A stretch of 64,000 bases of DNA. Origin: Setophaga petechia (Eukaryota; Chordata; Aves; Passeriformes; Parulidae). The notes below the pieces were generated by a model that saw only the letters and a program-made list of their open reading frames with translations, ran no database searches and was not told where the DNA came from. The position numbers and the translations under genes are program-made. Location of the stretch: NCBI GenBank assembly GCA_024362935.1, contig JANCRA010000003.1, positions 50,505,844 through 50,569,843 on the forward strand, given 5' to 3'. Below, piece by piece: positions 34,201-45,755 of this stretch. Within the stretch, counting starts at the first letter, position 1. Each line of letters opens with the position of its first letter.

Positions 34201-34847
34201 TTATTACATATCAGTATAATTTTTATAGTGATGGATTAAAAAAATTCCTGTGTGAGGATCATTGGGTTTTCTTTTAATTAGATTCATTTTGTTTTTTCTA
34301 GCAAAAAGCTAAGGGCTCTGGATTCATTAATAGGGATGATTCAGAAATTCCCATATGAAGACCCAACTTATGATAAGCTGCAAGAAGATCTGGAAAAAAT
34401 CAGAGGAAAATTTAAACAGGTTTGTAGGATTAAATTGTAATTTTAGCACATACATTAGTTTTTGTAGATACTTTGTTTCTAAAGCCACTCCAAAATTTTG
34501 TGGAGCAGTTATTATTCCCATTCTGCAATCATAGAAAAATACTTGAAGTGAGATAGATGTGAGATACAAGTGAAAATCCTTGATAGTTGAAAATTTCCCA
34601 AGCAGTAACAAATGCAAAATAAAGGAAAAAATTATTTAAAAAGCAAGTTGGAAATAATCTTTGACAGTTTGAATTCTAAGTGGGATCAGAAGAAGATAAA
34701 TGGATCATTTGGGAGTTCTATTGAACATTCTTCTTGAAAAACAGACCCTTTGAAACACTTCTGTGTATTCCTTTTTAGGTTTGTTCAATGCTAAATATTC
34801 AGTCTGATTTTAGACTTGGTCATGAGAGATCTTCACTGACATTTTGA
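31198..34847 (+). CDS. LTO1: LTO1 (ORAOV1), ABCE1 maturation factor, five coding exons
   Basis: Exons 31198-31238, 32856-32961, 33776-33846, 34302-34419 and 34779-34847 give 405 nt, 134 aa plus stop (human: 137). LTO1 pairs with YAE1 and bridges the cytosolic Fe-S targeting complex to ABCE1/Rli1, needed for ribosome recycling. Glycines at 19, 23, 27 and so on to 55 form an exact ten-fold G-x3 repeat, the deca-GX3 signature of the Yae1/Lto1 family. The helical C-terminal part contains SLIGMIQKFPYEDPTYDKL and LEKIRGKFKQ. The C-terminus is LTF where human ends LSF, close to the [LIM]-[DES]-[WF] CIA-client tail. All introns are GT-AG with matching phases (2, 0, 2, 0). The start has a good Kozak context (cgccgcgATGg). 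Exon 2's acceptor lies in a 43-bp tandem array. The gene lies between FGF19 (same strand) and convergent CCND1. Confidence 0.95.
31420..31560 (+). mobile_element. CR1 LINE fragment
   Basis: 'acggcctggagctgagtcag', 'ggatatcagggaagggttct' and 'ggtggaacaggctgccaggg' match the sense CR1 block that encodes the C-terminal region. A second element begins just after it. Confidence 0.75.
31600..32342 (+). mobile_element. CR1 LINE, about 740 bp, sense, in LTO1 intron 1
   Basis: The longest CR1 copy in the window. Ordered landmarks are 'gctgctgaacacgagcccag', 'ggccccaccttgaatcatgg', 'gtggctggaggtgctcagcc', 'tggagaaaaggaggctcaga', 'aggaggtttaagttggacat', 'ctggagtcaccacttctgga' and a 3' end 'aagcctgtgattctggga'. 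The frame is broken by stops, so it is a dead 5'-truncated copy. It shares LTO1's orientation. Confidence 0.9.
32438..32867 (+). repeat. LTO1: Ten-copy 43-bp tandem array spanning the LTO1 exon 2 acceptor
   Basis: Units start at 32438, 32481, 32524, 32567, 32610, 32653, 32696, 32739, 32782 and 32825, exactly 43 bp apart, with few substitutions. Each unit is 31 nt of intron end (gattaaccaagctgtggttc, then tgcact and gccag) plus the first 12 nt of exon 2 (gttccacggggga-like). A branch-point-like TTAAC and a CAG|G acceptor therefore recur. Seven of the ten junctions keep CAG; units 2, 3 and 4 have TGG instead. Only the last unit continues into the conserved exon. Confidence 0.95.
32856..32961 (+). 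CDS. LTO1: LTO1 coding exon 2
   Basis: 106 nt, FHGEGYQEGLAEGSHAGMD and onward to RVGSE, carrying most of the deca-GX3 glycines. Donor GTAAGC, phase 0. Its first 12 nt belong to the last unit of the 43-bp array. Confidence 0.94.
32962..33775 (+). other. LTO1: LTO1 intron 2
   Basis: 814 bp, GT-AG, acceptor 'ttaattttag'. No transposon clearly recognised. Confidence 0.85.
33776..33846 (+). CDS. LTO1: LTO1 coding exon 3
   Basis: 71 nt, IGCYLGFALTWHCLLQKCTD followed by PKN plus AG of Ser. It carries the last two glycines of the repeat and matches the human IGCYQGFAFAWKCLL block. Donor GTGAGG. Confidence 0.93.
33847..34301 (+). other. LTO1: LTO1 intron 3
   Basis: 455 bp, T-rich toward the acceptor 'gttttttctag'. 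Confidence 0.85.
34302..34419 (+). CDS. LTO1: LTO1 coding exon 4
   Basis: 118 nt; reads KKLRALDSLIGMIQKFPYED then PTYDKLQEDLEKIRGKFKQ, the most conserved part of the C-terminal half. Donor GTTTGT is weaker than the others. Confidence 0.95.
34420..34778 (+). other. LTO1: LTO1 intron 4
   Basis: 359 bp, GT-AG, acceptor 'ctttttag'. Confidence 0.85.
34779..34847 (+). CDS. LTO1: LTO1 coding exon 5 and stop
   Basis: 69 nt, VCSMLNIQSDFRLGHERSSL then TF and TGA. It aligns with human FCSLLNVQPDF and the C-terminal LSF. Confidence 0.9.
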   Translation, partial: VCSMLNIQSDFRLGHERSSLTF

Positions 34848-35230
34848 CTGCAACAGATGAAGATAATCGTGGATGACCAAAGAAAAAAAACATTGAAAGA
34901 ACAGAACTGGAAAAGTGTCTATCTACTTTTATATTTAAAAAAATCAAAATAGAGAAGAGATGTTAAAGGGGAAGTGAAAGTCACTGGACTTGCAATATTA
35001 TTTAACATTTATTATCTCCAAGTTTTATTTAAGGTATTACACACACTAGTGTGTAAGTCTGTTAAATAGAAATATTTGTTTGAATTTTTTGCTAGTCTTT
35101 TACTGATAATTCCTCAAAAGGAAAACAACCATTTGCACAGTTTCCTTGTTTAAAGGATGTCTGTTACTTAAAAATCTGTGTATGCAGATCATTCAGTTTA
35201 CACAATGTGTACATGCTGTGGGTGAAGGAA

Positions 35231-35236
35231 AATAAA
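35231..35236 (+). terminator. LTO1: Candidate proximal LTO1 poly(A) signal
   Basis: AATAAA 384 nt after the stop, with 'atatttttgtgggg' about 35 nt downstream as a GU-rich element. Confidence 0.4.
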
Positions 35237-36762
35237 ATCAATTCCCTGCAGACTTTGCAGCAGGAAATATTTTTGTGGGGAGAAGATGGAATGACAAAGG
35301 AGGTCAGATTGCAGAAGAGAAGGATGAAGATACCTGCTCACAATATGGAATTTGCACCTGGATTTTTGTTTTGCAGACTGATGGGGGAAGGGAGCAAACT
35401 CCACAAAATGTAACCTCTCCCAAAAGTCAGGAGTTTAAATGGTGGGTGAGATGAACGTGACTGCCAGGAGAGTTGTGTTTATCAGCACCTCTGACACAGA
35501 ACAGCTTTTTATGTGCTAGCCTTGAAAAGTGACCTCTTCAGTCTCAATCCAAGCCACTGGATGTGCCAGCTGTTAGCTGAGAGGAGGGCCTGGAACAGGC
35601 TTTGCCTTGGACTGCTGGATGTCTTTGCATTCCAGTGAGGAATTCCAGAATTCCTTTTACCACCTGTACCCTGTGTGTGTCCGGCTCTGCTGCATGGCAC
35701 AGCTCAGCCTTGTGAATTTGATATGAAATATGAAAATCAAGGACAGATTTGAGGTTTTTGGTTTCTTTAACTGTCCTACATGTGAATTTTGATACCCACA
35801 GGCAGTGTCAGAGCCATCTAGTGGATGTGTGGGATTGTAGGAGCTCACAAATACTTGTGTAGGTGAAGTGGTTGAAATAGACAGTACAGAACATACACAG
35901 TCACGATAATTCTAATTATGTGGAGAATATCTTTGCAGTGATGTAACACTGAGGTAGGAATTAATTTTTACTTGTTTCCTTATTTGCCAAAACATCTGTA
36001 AAAGCAAGGGCAGGGTTGTGAGAGCTCCAGTTGGAGCATTTGTTTAATAGAAGTGTGTGATATGAGTGTGGCAAGCCAAGGTGCTGCTCCAGAGATTGGA
36101 TCAAACACAATTATTTTTGTTCAGCTCAGGAGAGAAAGGGTCTTTGGCAGTCAGGGTGGTGACTGTTATTTGGAAAATTGGTTTGATGGCTAATTTTCTT
36201 GCATTGCTTTAGTTCTATTTAAAAAAATATATAGTAAATTATTATATAAATACATGTGTATATACTGAACTATAAGTATTGGATCAACCAGGATTTCCAG
36301 CTGGGATATACCAAGTTTAGGGTTATCTATTAGGTCTTTATTTTTTTAATTTGGTCTTTAATTAAGTTTCATTTGTGTGGACACCCTGATGGAGTTGCTT
36401 CTTCCATGAGTCTGTATTTTTCTGAATATCTGCTGTTTCACACCTTGTGTGGACCTGATTTGGTTTATTAAATGAGGTACAGTTCAAAATTCTGTTGGAT
36501 GTGCAGTTGTGTGCTTTCTTCAGTGCCATTTTTTTTTTTGTCTTCTGCAGTGATTTGTGGGGGTTTGTGTCAGGTTCAGTGCTGTGGCAGTGGAACATTC
36601 CCAGCATTCTGTAGAGGTGTTTCTGTGCCTGATTTACAGCTGAGGTTTTGGTATGCCTGATTTATAGCCCAGGTTACATCGAGAATATTCATTTGTCTTT
36701 GTCTGAGGGTCACAAAGATATATAAAAATAAAGCAACCTTGTACATTATGATGCTGATTATC

Positions 36763-36768
36763 AATAAA
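36763..36768 (+). terminator. LTO1: Candidate distal LTO1 poly(A) signal
   Basis: AATAAA, with a second copy at 36727-36732, followed by GU-rich 'gattgtggcttggtgctg'. Confidence 0.45.
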
Positions 36769-36790
36769 GCATCAAGATTGTGGCTTGGTG

Positions 36791-39700
36791 CTGATTGTCC
36801 AAGAAGTTTGAAATTTTGCACAAGACTTCAGAATATATCTCTGTACTCATTCACCACCCCTGCTTACAGCTCAGTAGTTAGGGAAGAATGTTTGAAACAT
36901 TTCACTCACCAATTTCTACTTGCGTGGACTGTGTTCTAGCTTGTTTTGTCTCTTTGTGATCATGTCTCAGCTGAGCCTGTGGAATATGGAATTTTATTAA
37001 GAGGTGGATATACAGCTCATTACTGCTAGGCTGCTAAAGTCATGGCAGTCCAGGAGAGTTGTAATTTTCCTTTTTGCAACGTGTGATGAGTACAAGAAAT
37101 AGTGAATTTTGAGGCATCAACAGAGAGGTAAACTTTGAATACCATTTGGTAAAGTTCCCAAGCACAATTCTTGTTCTTTCTTCATTAAACAACTTCCTTT
37201 CCATTCCTTGTCAGCTGTACTAAAGGTGATAAATTCCAGCTTTGAGTGAATATCTAGAATCTACAGAAACAAGTGAAATAAATCAGGAAAAAAAAAAAAA
37301 AAAGAATCTGGGTGTGCAATTGTTTGCTTCAAAACCAACCCTGTAGAGGTACTCTGGCTCATTTGAATCCTGATCTGTTTTTCTGAAACAAGGTTGTCAT
37401 AATTTCCACATAAGATTAAATCTGGAGTTTTAATTTTCCAGTAAATCAGTTTCAAGGTTTATATAGGTTTTGGTTTTTGAAGAGATGCAAGAGAGAGTTT
37501 GAGCCTGCCCTGTATTTATGAAAGCTTATTTACACTTTGGCTGGAAATGCAACTTCCTGCCCTGGAATAAAGGGAAATCCATCTGTCAAAAGTCTCCCTG
37601 CACCATAATATCCCACAGTGCTTTAGAGTAAGAACTTAATATTTCTGGTATTGTTTTCTAATTCTTTCTATTCTTGATGCCTTTTGAATAGTGCCCTTTG
37701 CAACTTCTTACAACCATGGCTTCTGGTTTAATTGCAGCTTAAAACTTCAGCTTTCATAGTTTGGCAAGTAACCATGAAGATTCTCATTTTACAGTCTGCC
37801 AGAGTTGTTTTTTTAATGGATAAAGTTGTGACAGTACACATTCCCACAGAAGTGGATGTATCACCAAGGAAAAAGGGGATTTGGGAGGTGTGAGAGGAGT
37901 TCAGCAGGTTCCCAGTTGCAAGTTGTGGTGTCTGGGACTGATGTGTAAAGGCCAACTGGAGCAAAGCACTGCTGAAGCACTTCAGTGTGTCCCAGAGTTT
38001 GGAACTGCAGGACCAGCCTAGCCTGGGGTGATAATAAAAATAATAATAAAAGCTCTGTGTGCTATTTTGTTGGCTTGCACAGTCAGTTCATTTGTAGCTA
38101 ACCTGAATATCTCTTTGACATTACACTGGGAATGCTCCCACCTTAATCACTGGACTGTTTATTCTCTAAGTGTGGTAATTAAATGTTTTCAGCATTTTTG
38201 GTGCTAGAATTCTGTAGTGCTACTTATCAAATGCTGCACTACTATGTGGAAGGAGACATGGTCACTGAGCTCATCTGAAACATGGGAGACTTCCTAAATC
38301 CATGGAATAAATGAAAAGTGAAAAAATCTCAGGCATTGTTTCACTTGATTCCAAAGCAGCTTGCTGCACAATGTTTTAAATTATTTTATCCTATTCTATA
38401 ACTAATTGAACACTAGTGCAGCATTCTGTGTATCTGGTTTTGAGGAGATTTCTGAATAGGAATAAGAAATGTCATAAAACTTTTGCCTTGGAAAAATTAA
38501 CAGGCTAGACAATTCCAGTTGTGTAGAATTTGTTAGGGTGAATCTGAAACAGTGGCCTTCTGTCTGATAGAATTTAACTGATACTTGTTCCTAATAAAAT
38601 CGTGGAGTTTTATTTTAGCAAAAAGTTCAGCAGAAAGGAGGCTGATTATTCAGTCCCTGCATCCTGACTGTGCATCAGACAGAATCAACTCAGCATTTCT
38701 CACTGTTGCATTTCTGATTTTAACTCCCTGTTTTGCTGCTTTAGCTCAACACTTTTTAACTTTCAGCATCTTCAGGATTCTGGAGAATAATCAACACTAT
38801 GTGGAATGTTTCTTGATAGTAGGAACTGTGAGTCAGCAACCCTTTAATTTTTTTAGTTGCAGCCATTGTTCCAGCAGCAAGCTTTGCTGCTATTGTCCAC
38901 TGTTTGTCCAGCTCACGTTTACTGGACTGTGGGAACGGATTAGGGTTTCATGGCTTTTTTTTCTTCTTGCATAAACTCTTGATCAAAGACATTCCTTGGA
39001 TGACAAAACACTGTATACTGTGTCACACAGCCCTGACCAGACTGCACGAACAGTAGTTTAAAAACACATGCCTACATTGTTCTCTAAACTGGCCTGCTTT
39101 TTTTTTTTGCAATGTATGTGCAGACATTGAATTTTTGAGACCCCATTTACCTCTGTTAAAAACACACACACATACAGAAGTTATAGTTAATAAGCACTTG
39201 ACGGTTTCTGAAATACAAGTTAAAAAGCAAATTACTCTGAGACTAAGAACAGACAGAACAGAATGTCATTTCTTAGCAGAGCTAGGAGTTATATTTGCAG
39301 TGCATTTCCTTCCTGAGGAGACCTTGGTTGTGGGGCAGGTAACCTAAAGCCACAATGGATTATGGCATCATTTTATGTGTCACAGCCAGAACATCTGAGT
39401 AATGATGGGAGCACAGTTTGGGACTGCATTAACCTGCTTCACCATAAATACATTGTTAGAACCACATTTTGAGAACCTGGCTTATTATAGTTTTATGTCT
39501 TGGTCTTCTTTTAAGTTCTCTTATGCATTAGGAGGAGGACAAATTTCAGAAAATTCTGGTAGCATCATTATTCCTCAAACTAATGAGAAAGAAGAAAAAG
39601 ATGTTAGCAAGCATGGAGACACTTTTCCAAGGAGCCTTGCCTTGTGATTTGCCTAAAATACTCCTTCAGCAGAAACATGTAGGAAAGAGATTCCTGAAGA

Positions 39701-42700
39701 CACGTTGAGCAGGTTTACAGAGGGATTTAAAACCATGGGAAGGGCTGAATTGTGATGGTTGGAGAGCTGTTTGTGAAGGAGAGAAACGATGTTCCACAAA
39801 CATGAGGCTTTGCATTGTCTGGCTCTGCAGCACTGTTGAGCACTGTCGTGCAGAAGTGAAGGCAGATGAAACTTCTTTCACTGACATTGGAAAGTCATAT
39901 CCATAAGGGAAGAACTTTTCTGATTCTTTGCAGTCCAAGGGTCTCCATGGAAAGAGAAACCTAAAAAATACGTGGCTAACGGATGTGTTGTCTAAAAGGA
40001 ATTAAATGGTCAGAGTGGGTGACTGAAATGGCTACAGAAATATTAAGTCAAACCCACAAAATAAATGTATTACACTTAGAAGAAATAATGTTTACTTATG
40101 AGTAAATAATTTATGATGTCTTCTGGAAATTTAACAGCATCCGTTGGCTGAAGCTTTGCTCTTAAAGTAGCCAAATGTAAAGACCTTTGGTCTGTGGATG
40201 TTCAGGGAGGAAAGAAACCTGTTCAAAAAGAATACCCTGTATTTAAACAATCTGGAGTGATACAATCTAATAAAGGGGAGAAATGAAACATCAAAAAGCT
40301 CAATTGCCCGTTGCAGACAGTTTGCCATCAGAGAGTGGCTCAGGACACCAGGTCACTGCCTTGGGCTGGCTCAGGGCTGCTGTCACAATGCCCTGCTGGT
40401 GCTTTCTTGGGCCTTGGGTGAGGATCTGCCCCATCACATCCCAGCCACAAACGTGGTGGCTGTCATGGGAGACCAGGGGAATTAAGCCGTGTCACGGGGC
40501 TGCTGCCAGGTGGGATGGATGAAAGAAAACCACTCAGCAATGTAGAATCTAAAATATATTCACTCAGCAGGGAAGGGTGAGGGCATGGCAATTTCCTTTC
40601 TGTGATCCACACACTGCAAGCACGACTCAGAGCTCTAGACCTCTGTTCCCCACACGGATCCAGAGGAGGATTCCTTCTGTGGCCAGTCCATGTGTCAGGT
40701 CCTGCCTTGGAGCTTGGCCCCTGCATGTCACAATTCCTCCTTTGGTTCAGCATTCCTGGTGCTGGTGGAGATCCATACCTGTGAATTCCCTGAAATATGA
40801 GATTTTTAATACCTGGTCTTCACACAGGCAGAAAGGAGGACAGGTCTAGGTAGGGCTCTGCAGGTGCTATAGGATCAGCAAGGAACTTTCTGGTTTCACT
40901 CTTAAATGTTTATGACAATCAAAAAGCAAATGGGTAACTTTTGCCTTCCTCCTGCATTTGGTCCTGTTTGGCCTTTAAGAACAAAATCAAAAGTCTGGCA
41001 AATGTCCCATTATCAATGCAATCCTATTGACTCATTTGCTTTCTCATCACTTGATTGGAATATGGTGTGGGACTCAGAAGACACATGGGAATCTATGCTG
41101 GACATGCCAATGCAATTACTATGACCAATTATATTTGTGGGATCATAAAAATACCTTGTTTGCCTGAAGAGATACATTTCTCATAAAATAATGCCAACAG
41201 GAATTCATTACAATTCATTAAAATACCATCATTTGCAGCTTCACTGCCATTGTCCCATTGTGGGAATCTCAGTGTGGGTAGCCCACGTGTGTGGGGCATT
41301 CCTGTGACTCTTCTAAAAACAACAGCTCCAACCTTCTCTTTCTCCTCTATCTTCTGGAGTTCTCTAACACTTAAAATGCCAACTGGGCTTGAATGCAAGC
41401 AGATTATGAGGGTTTTTTTCATTTGCTAGTTCTTGTTTAATAAAGAGCATTTGAATTTAGGTGTCTATAAAAGATCCAAGATTGTCAAATGGCCTGAATT
41501 CAGCAATGGAACTGGGAAGGTTTTTGGGAGGTTTGTTGGAGGTTTTTCTTCGTACATGTCTCAATTTGATACAAAAACATACAGTAGTTTTCCCTTTAAT
41601 AAGCTACAACATAGTCTAGCTGAACATGCATATTTTTTTACAGCCTATAGTAAATTGTTTTTCTTGCTACATTCTTGTCTTTCTGCCCTTTGCAATGTGA
41701 GTAATACTGGCATAGTTTGCCCAGCATTCAAGTTTAGGAGTCTGCATTTAGAGATGATGTTCAGGAGAAGGAAAATGTAAATAATAGAGCTGACTATGTG
41801 GGTTTAAACCTACTTAAGTCACAAACACTTAGTCAGTTTAACAGCATTTATAGAAGAGATGGGAATGGCAAAACCTACTTAACACATTCAGCCAAACACA
41901 GGTTTACATTTCTCACTGAATCACTGTAATGTTTTTATCAGTACAAGATTTTTGTCAGAAGTCAAGATCCCCTAAGTGTGTCCTCACTTGGTTTTCAAAC
42001 ACTTAAGGTCAGAGGGATGAGCCATCAGCCATACAAAAGAAAGCTATTTGTTCTTTCTGGGGTTTGGGGGTTTTTAATGCTGGGAAAAATGAATCATTTT
42101 TGGCCCAGACCAATTTAGGTTTTGGCTTGATGTGTTTTTGAAGTCCCTGTGAGTTTAGTTCAGGTCACTTTTCAGTGTTTTACACCTCCCAGTGTAACTC
42201 ACCATACAGAGGAACTGCCCATTTCAAAAGGAACAAACCAGACCCCATTTGTACTGGTTCTACTTCACCCACCTGACCTGGGATTTTGCAGCAGGCCACA
42301 CAGGCTTCAGGTTTCTGGCTGAAATGGGTGGGAAACCACCGAGCTCACACAGACTCATCTGGGATTCTTCTGATGCAGGTGGTTTCCCATCTAGTGGTAA
42401 CTGCCCTGAAAGGAGCTTATTCTGCACTAGTCAACGATTAACACGTTACAAGTTAGCTCTGCAGTTTCATTTTTCATTTCCTGTGCTGCACTTGCTGCAC
42501 AGAATCAGTTGTAACGTGAAGTTTAGTCAGTGGGAAACTCAGAAGGCAGATACCGAATTTCTAATTTGTGTCAGGAAGGACAAGCACTTGGCCTTTTGCA
42601 TAATTTTTTTAAATGCAGAAATAATTTCACAGGATAAATAAATATATAGGTTGTAAGCTTGACCATCTCCACTGAAAATAAGCTGCTTCTGCTGTGTTCA

Positions 42701-43370
42701 GCTCTGAAAAAAAAAAAAAGTAAAGTGCAGCCCCTATTTTCAGAGATATTTTGGCTTGTGTATTGGAACAGAGGTTATAATTTTTTTTCTCATTTTATTT
42801 TGTAAGAATATCTAATTCCTGTCCTAGGTCCAGTTCTTTTTTTGCATTCTTTTGGTTGCCTTTAATGTTTTTCAGGTTTATTCCATATTCTCTTAGCTGT
42901 AAAAGCTGTCTGAGGGGAAGGCACAGAGAAGGCAGCTTAACCAACTGGCTTTTAAAACCAACTGTCTTCTGTAAAGATCTTGTGGGACACAAAACCTTCC
43001 ACTGATGAGAAAATACCAGCAAGCGTTCTGTGTCATCCAACACCTACTTTGTTTTACCCTTCATTCACATGAATCACCAAAGGGCATTTTACTATGACTA
43101 ATTTCCTTTAATATGAAAAAATAAAGTCTTAAGGCAGGGAAAAAAAATATTTTGCTTCTTTAAAAAGACACGTTGGTGTGACAGGCAGGCAGTTACCTAC
43201 CCATGGCTCGAAACACCCACGGTTTCCTAAAATAACAACAAAAGGTCTTCAGCTTTTCAAATGTGTCAAACCTAGAAAATGTCACGTGCTTTACTCACAG
43301 CACCAGGGAGTTACAACCATTCAGCATTCTCAAGGCAATTAAAGATAAATGTAAATTAAAAAACGACAAC
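36791..43370. other. Intergenic between LTO1 and CCND1 3' ends
   Basis: Convergent intergenic space, AT-rich. No exon, RNA gene or transposon was recognised. Open frames up to 130 codons have no motif. Confidence 0.5.
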
Positions 43371-43387
43371 AGTTGGGTTTTACCAAT

Positions 43388-43393
43388 TTTATT
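43388..43393 (-). terminator. CCND1: Probable CCND1 poly(A) signal
   Basis: AATAAA on the - strand, 3.34 kb after the stop, close to the human CCND1 3'UTR length. Downstream on - it is followed by 'caactgttgtcgtttttt', a GU/U-rich element. Several other TTTATT words exist, so this choice is probable, not certain. Confidence 0.6.
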
Positions 43394-43892
43394 TCTAGAC
43401 TTTAGATTTTTTTGCTGGAAACTTGTCTGTTACAGGTCTGTTGGTGAAAATGTGCATTTCAGACCAGTGATGCCAATAAGTACAATATAAAAATGTACAA
43501 ATCTGAATTGCTTTTGCTTACTACAGATTGTTATAATAATGTGACAAATAAAGCATCTCTGTTGGCACGTGAACCCACTTATCTGGATTTGGCCTTTTTC
43601 AGTACATACAATATTTCAAAAAAAATTTGCAGTACACACTACCACTCAGTGTAACACATAATAAAACCAACAAGCACTAAACTCAATAATCATGTTTGGT
43701 TCAGAGACACAGAGATGCCACAAACAGAAGTGTTTTATGAGGTAAGCAGTAAGAAATGTTCCTGAAATTTGGACAGAATGTATCCAGTCCTCCTGGGTCC
43801 TGCGACTGCTATAGCATTGCAATGCTTATTTATGCACTATGTAGGATCTTAACTGCATTTGCCTCAAAATGAGTTCTAATTCTGTTTTGGTT

Positions 43893-43900
43893 TAGCAGCA
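43893..43900 (-). promoter_or_regulatory. CCND1: miR-15/16-family seed match (8-mer)
   Basis: TGCTGCTA on the - strand, complement of miR-16 nucleotides 2-8 plus A. miR-15/16 repression of CCND1 is well established in mammals. Confidence 0.6.
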
Positions 43901-44665
43901 TACAGGCAACAGCTAGATTATTCTTCAGCATACAACTCTGTTAGCTGGCTTATTTATGAGATTTACAGGCTTTTTTTTAAATTAGCATTATGCTATAATT
44001 ATAAAAAAAAAAAAAACCAAAACAAACAAAAAAACCCTAGTATATCATAACAGATTAAACACACAAAATACTTAGAGTTCCAGAAGATAACCTATCATAC
44101 CAAATGATGTGTCCTAGCTGAGGGAGAACCACATCAGGTGGCACACAAGAGTTATATTATAATGCACCTTTCATATATCAATGTGGCTAGTAACACAACT
44201 TAAAACTACTATGATAATAAACCCCAGATCAGACAAAGTATCCAGCTTTATAAAATGCATAACAAAAAACAAACAAACCAAAAAAAAACCAAAAAAAAAA
44301 AAACCCAAAAAAACAACCAACCCTTGACATAAATTGATCTTCTGAAATGTCTGCTAGTTTTTAAATTAATGCAGAGACCCATTCAGAGCAACGTTTGATG
44401 CATTTCCGTTTGCAGTAGAACTATGAGGCACTGTAAGAACATCAAAACCTGGTCTAGACACGGGTAACTGAAGTATGAGGTATTGTGAAACAGGAACCTT
44501 TTTTGGAATAGAGCAGTAATCACATTAAGTAAAAATTGATCACATAAAAAATCTACAAAAAAAATGATGTCAATAATATAATTTTCTATGAGAAAATTAA
44601 AACCTATTACATGGCAGTATATGACATTGTATAACAAAAAAAAAAAAAAAAACTGATCCACAAAA

Positions 44666-44673
44666 TAGCAGCA
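44666..44673 (-). promoter_or_regulatory. CCND1: Second miR-15/16-family seed match (8-mer)
   Basis: Another TGCTGCTA on the - strand, about 770 nt from the first site. Confidence 0.6.
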
Positions 44674-45009
44674 AAACACAATGACAAAGATACAGAAAAG
44701 CAATGTTAATTTTTTTTCAAACCATGCTGGGAATTTATCCATAGCAGCTCAATAAAAACGGAGCATCCACTCCTTTTCTTTTGTCTTTTTCTCTTTTTTT
44801 TTTTTATCTTTTGAATTTTTTATCTTTTTTCCTTTTTTTGTTCTTTTTTTGTTGTTGTTGTTTTTTTTTTTTTTACAATCAACACCTTAGCGGCAGTTTT
44901 CTCACATACATTTCACCATCACATTCTCCTCGAGCATCAACTTCAACAGCTATGTCCACGTCCCTTCAGCTACTTTCTAAAATAATAATAAAAAGATACA
45001 TAGCCAAGA

Positions 45010-45017
45010 TGTGCAAA
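45010..45017 (-). promoter_or_regulatory. CCND1: miR-19-family seed match (8-mer)
   Basis: TTTGCACA on the - strand, complementary to the miR-19 seed plus A. Confidence 0.5.
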
Positions 45018-45748
45018 TTTTCTATTTGTAGCTAAATTAAAAAAAAAAAAAAAAACGGGGCATATTCTGGAATAAAAACTTCTTTCAAGTACTCCAATTT
45101 TCATATCTATTAACTATGGCGTTTTTTCATGGTTAGACTGCTTTTGAAAATGTATAGGAAGGGGCCAAATAGACTGCCTGGTTTTGGGTTTGTTCTTTGA
45201 AGCGTGTCCTTTTTTTGCTTTAATAAGCTGGGTTAAAACTGCAACATCAAGGGTAGAAAGATTTTCTTTTTCAAAAGGGGCGATTGCATTAATTTACAAA
45301 TCATACTGGCCTTACGAACATCCTCTGCAATAAATATTCTTTTTAGCCTTAACTATAAATTATATATTTTAGTGTTTAAAAACCTTCAGTTGTAAAAACA
45401 TCTAGCGATAATCCTTAAAACTATGTGTCCTATATGTGAACCTTTAAGGCCCCTAATTTATAAAGATGAGTTGGCACCAAAGGATTCTAAACTCCAAACT
45501 TTTCTATAGAAAAGGAAAGGAAGATATCCTGGCAATTTGTGAATGCAATTTTCTCTCACTGGAACACAACCTTCGGAAAAAAAGAATCACCTCTCCTCTA
45601 ACACCATAGTTAAATGCACTTGCTTTGCAATTCCAAGTTTGCCAACAAGCACTTTATATATTTCCAAACCATTCCATTAAAAAAAACAAACAAACAAAAA
45701 AAAATTCCCACACAATAAAAGAATGTATTTCCTATATCTAATGGACTG

Positions 45749-45755
45749 AAAGTGC
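45749..45755 (-). promoter_or_regulatory. CCND1: miR-17/20/106-family seed match (7-mer)
   Basis: GCACTTT on the - strand. The miR-17/20 cluster targets CCND1 in mammals. Confidence 0.5.

Larger units (their letters stand above)
34848..36790 (+). other. LTO1: Probable LTO1 3'UTR
   Basis: AT-rich, no gene seen. Candidate polyadenylation signals are at 35231-35236 and, as a closely spaced pair, 36727-36732 and 36763-36768. Which is used cannot be told from sequence, so the 3' limit is an inference. Confidence 0.4.
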
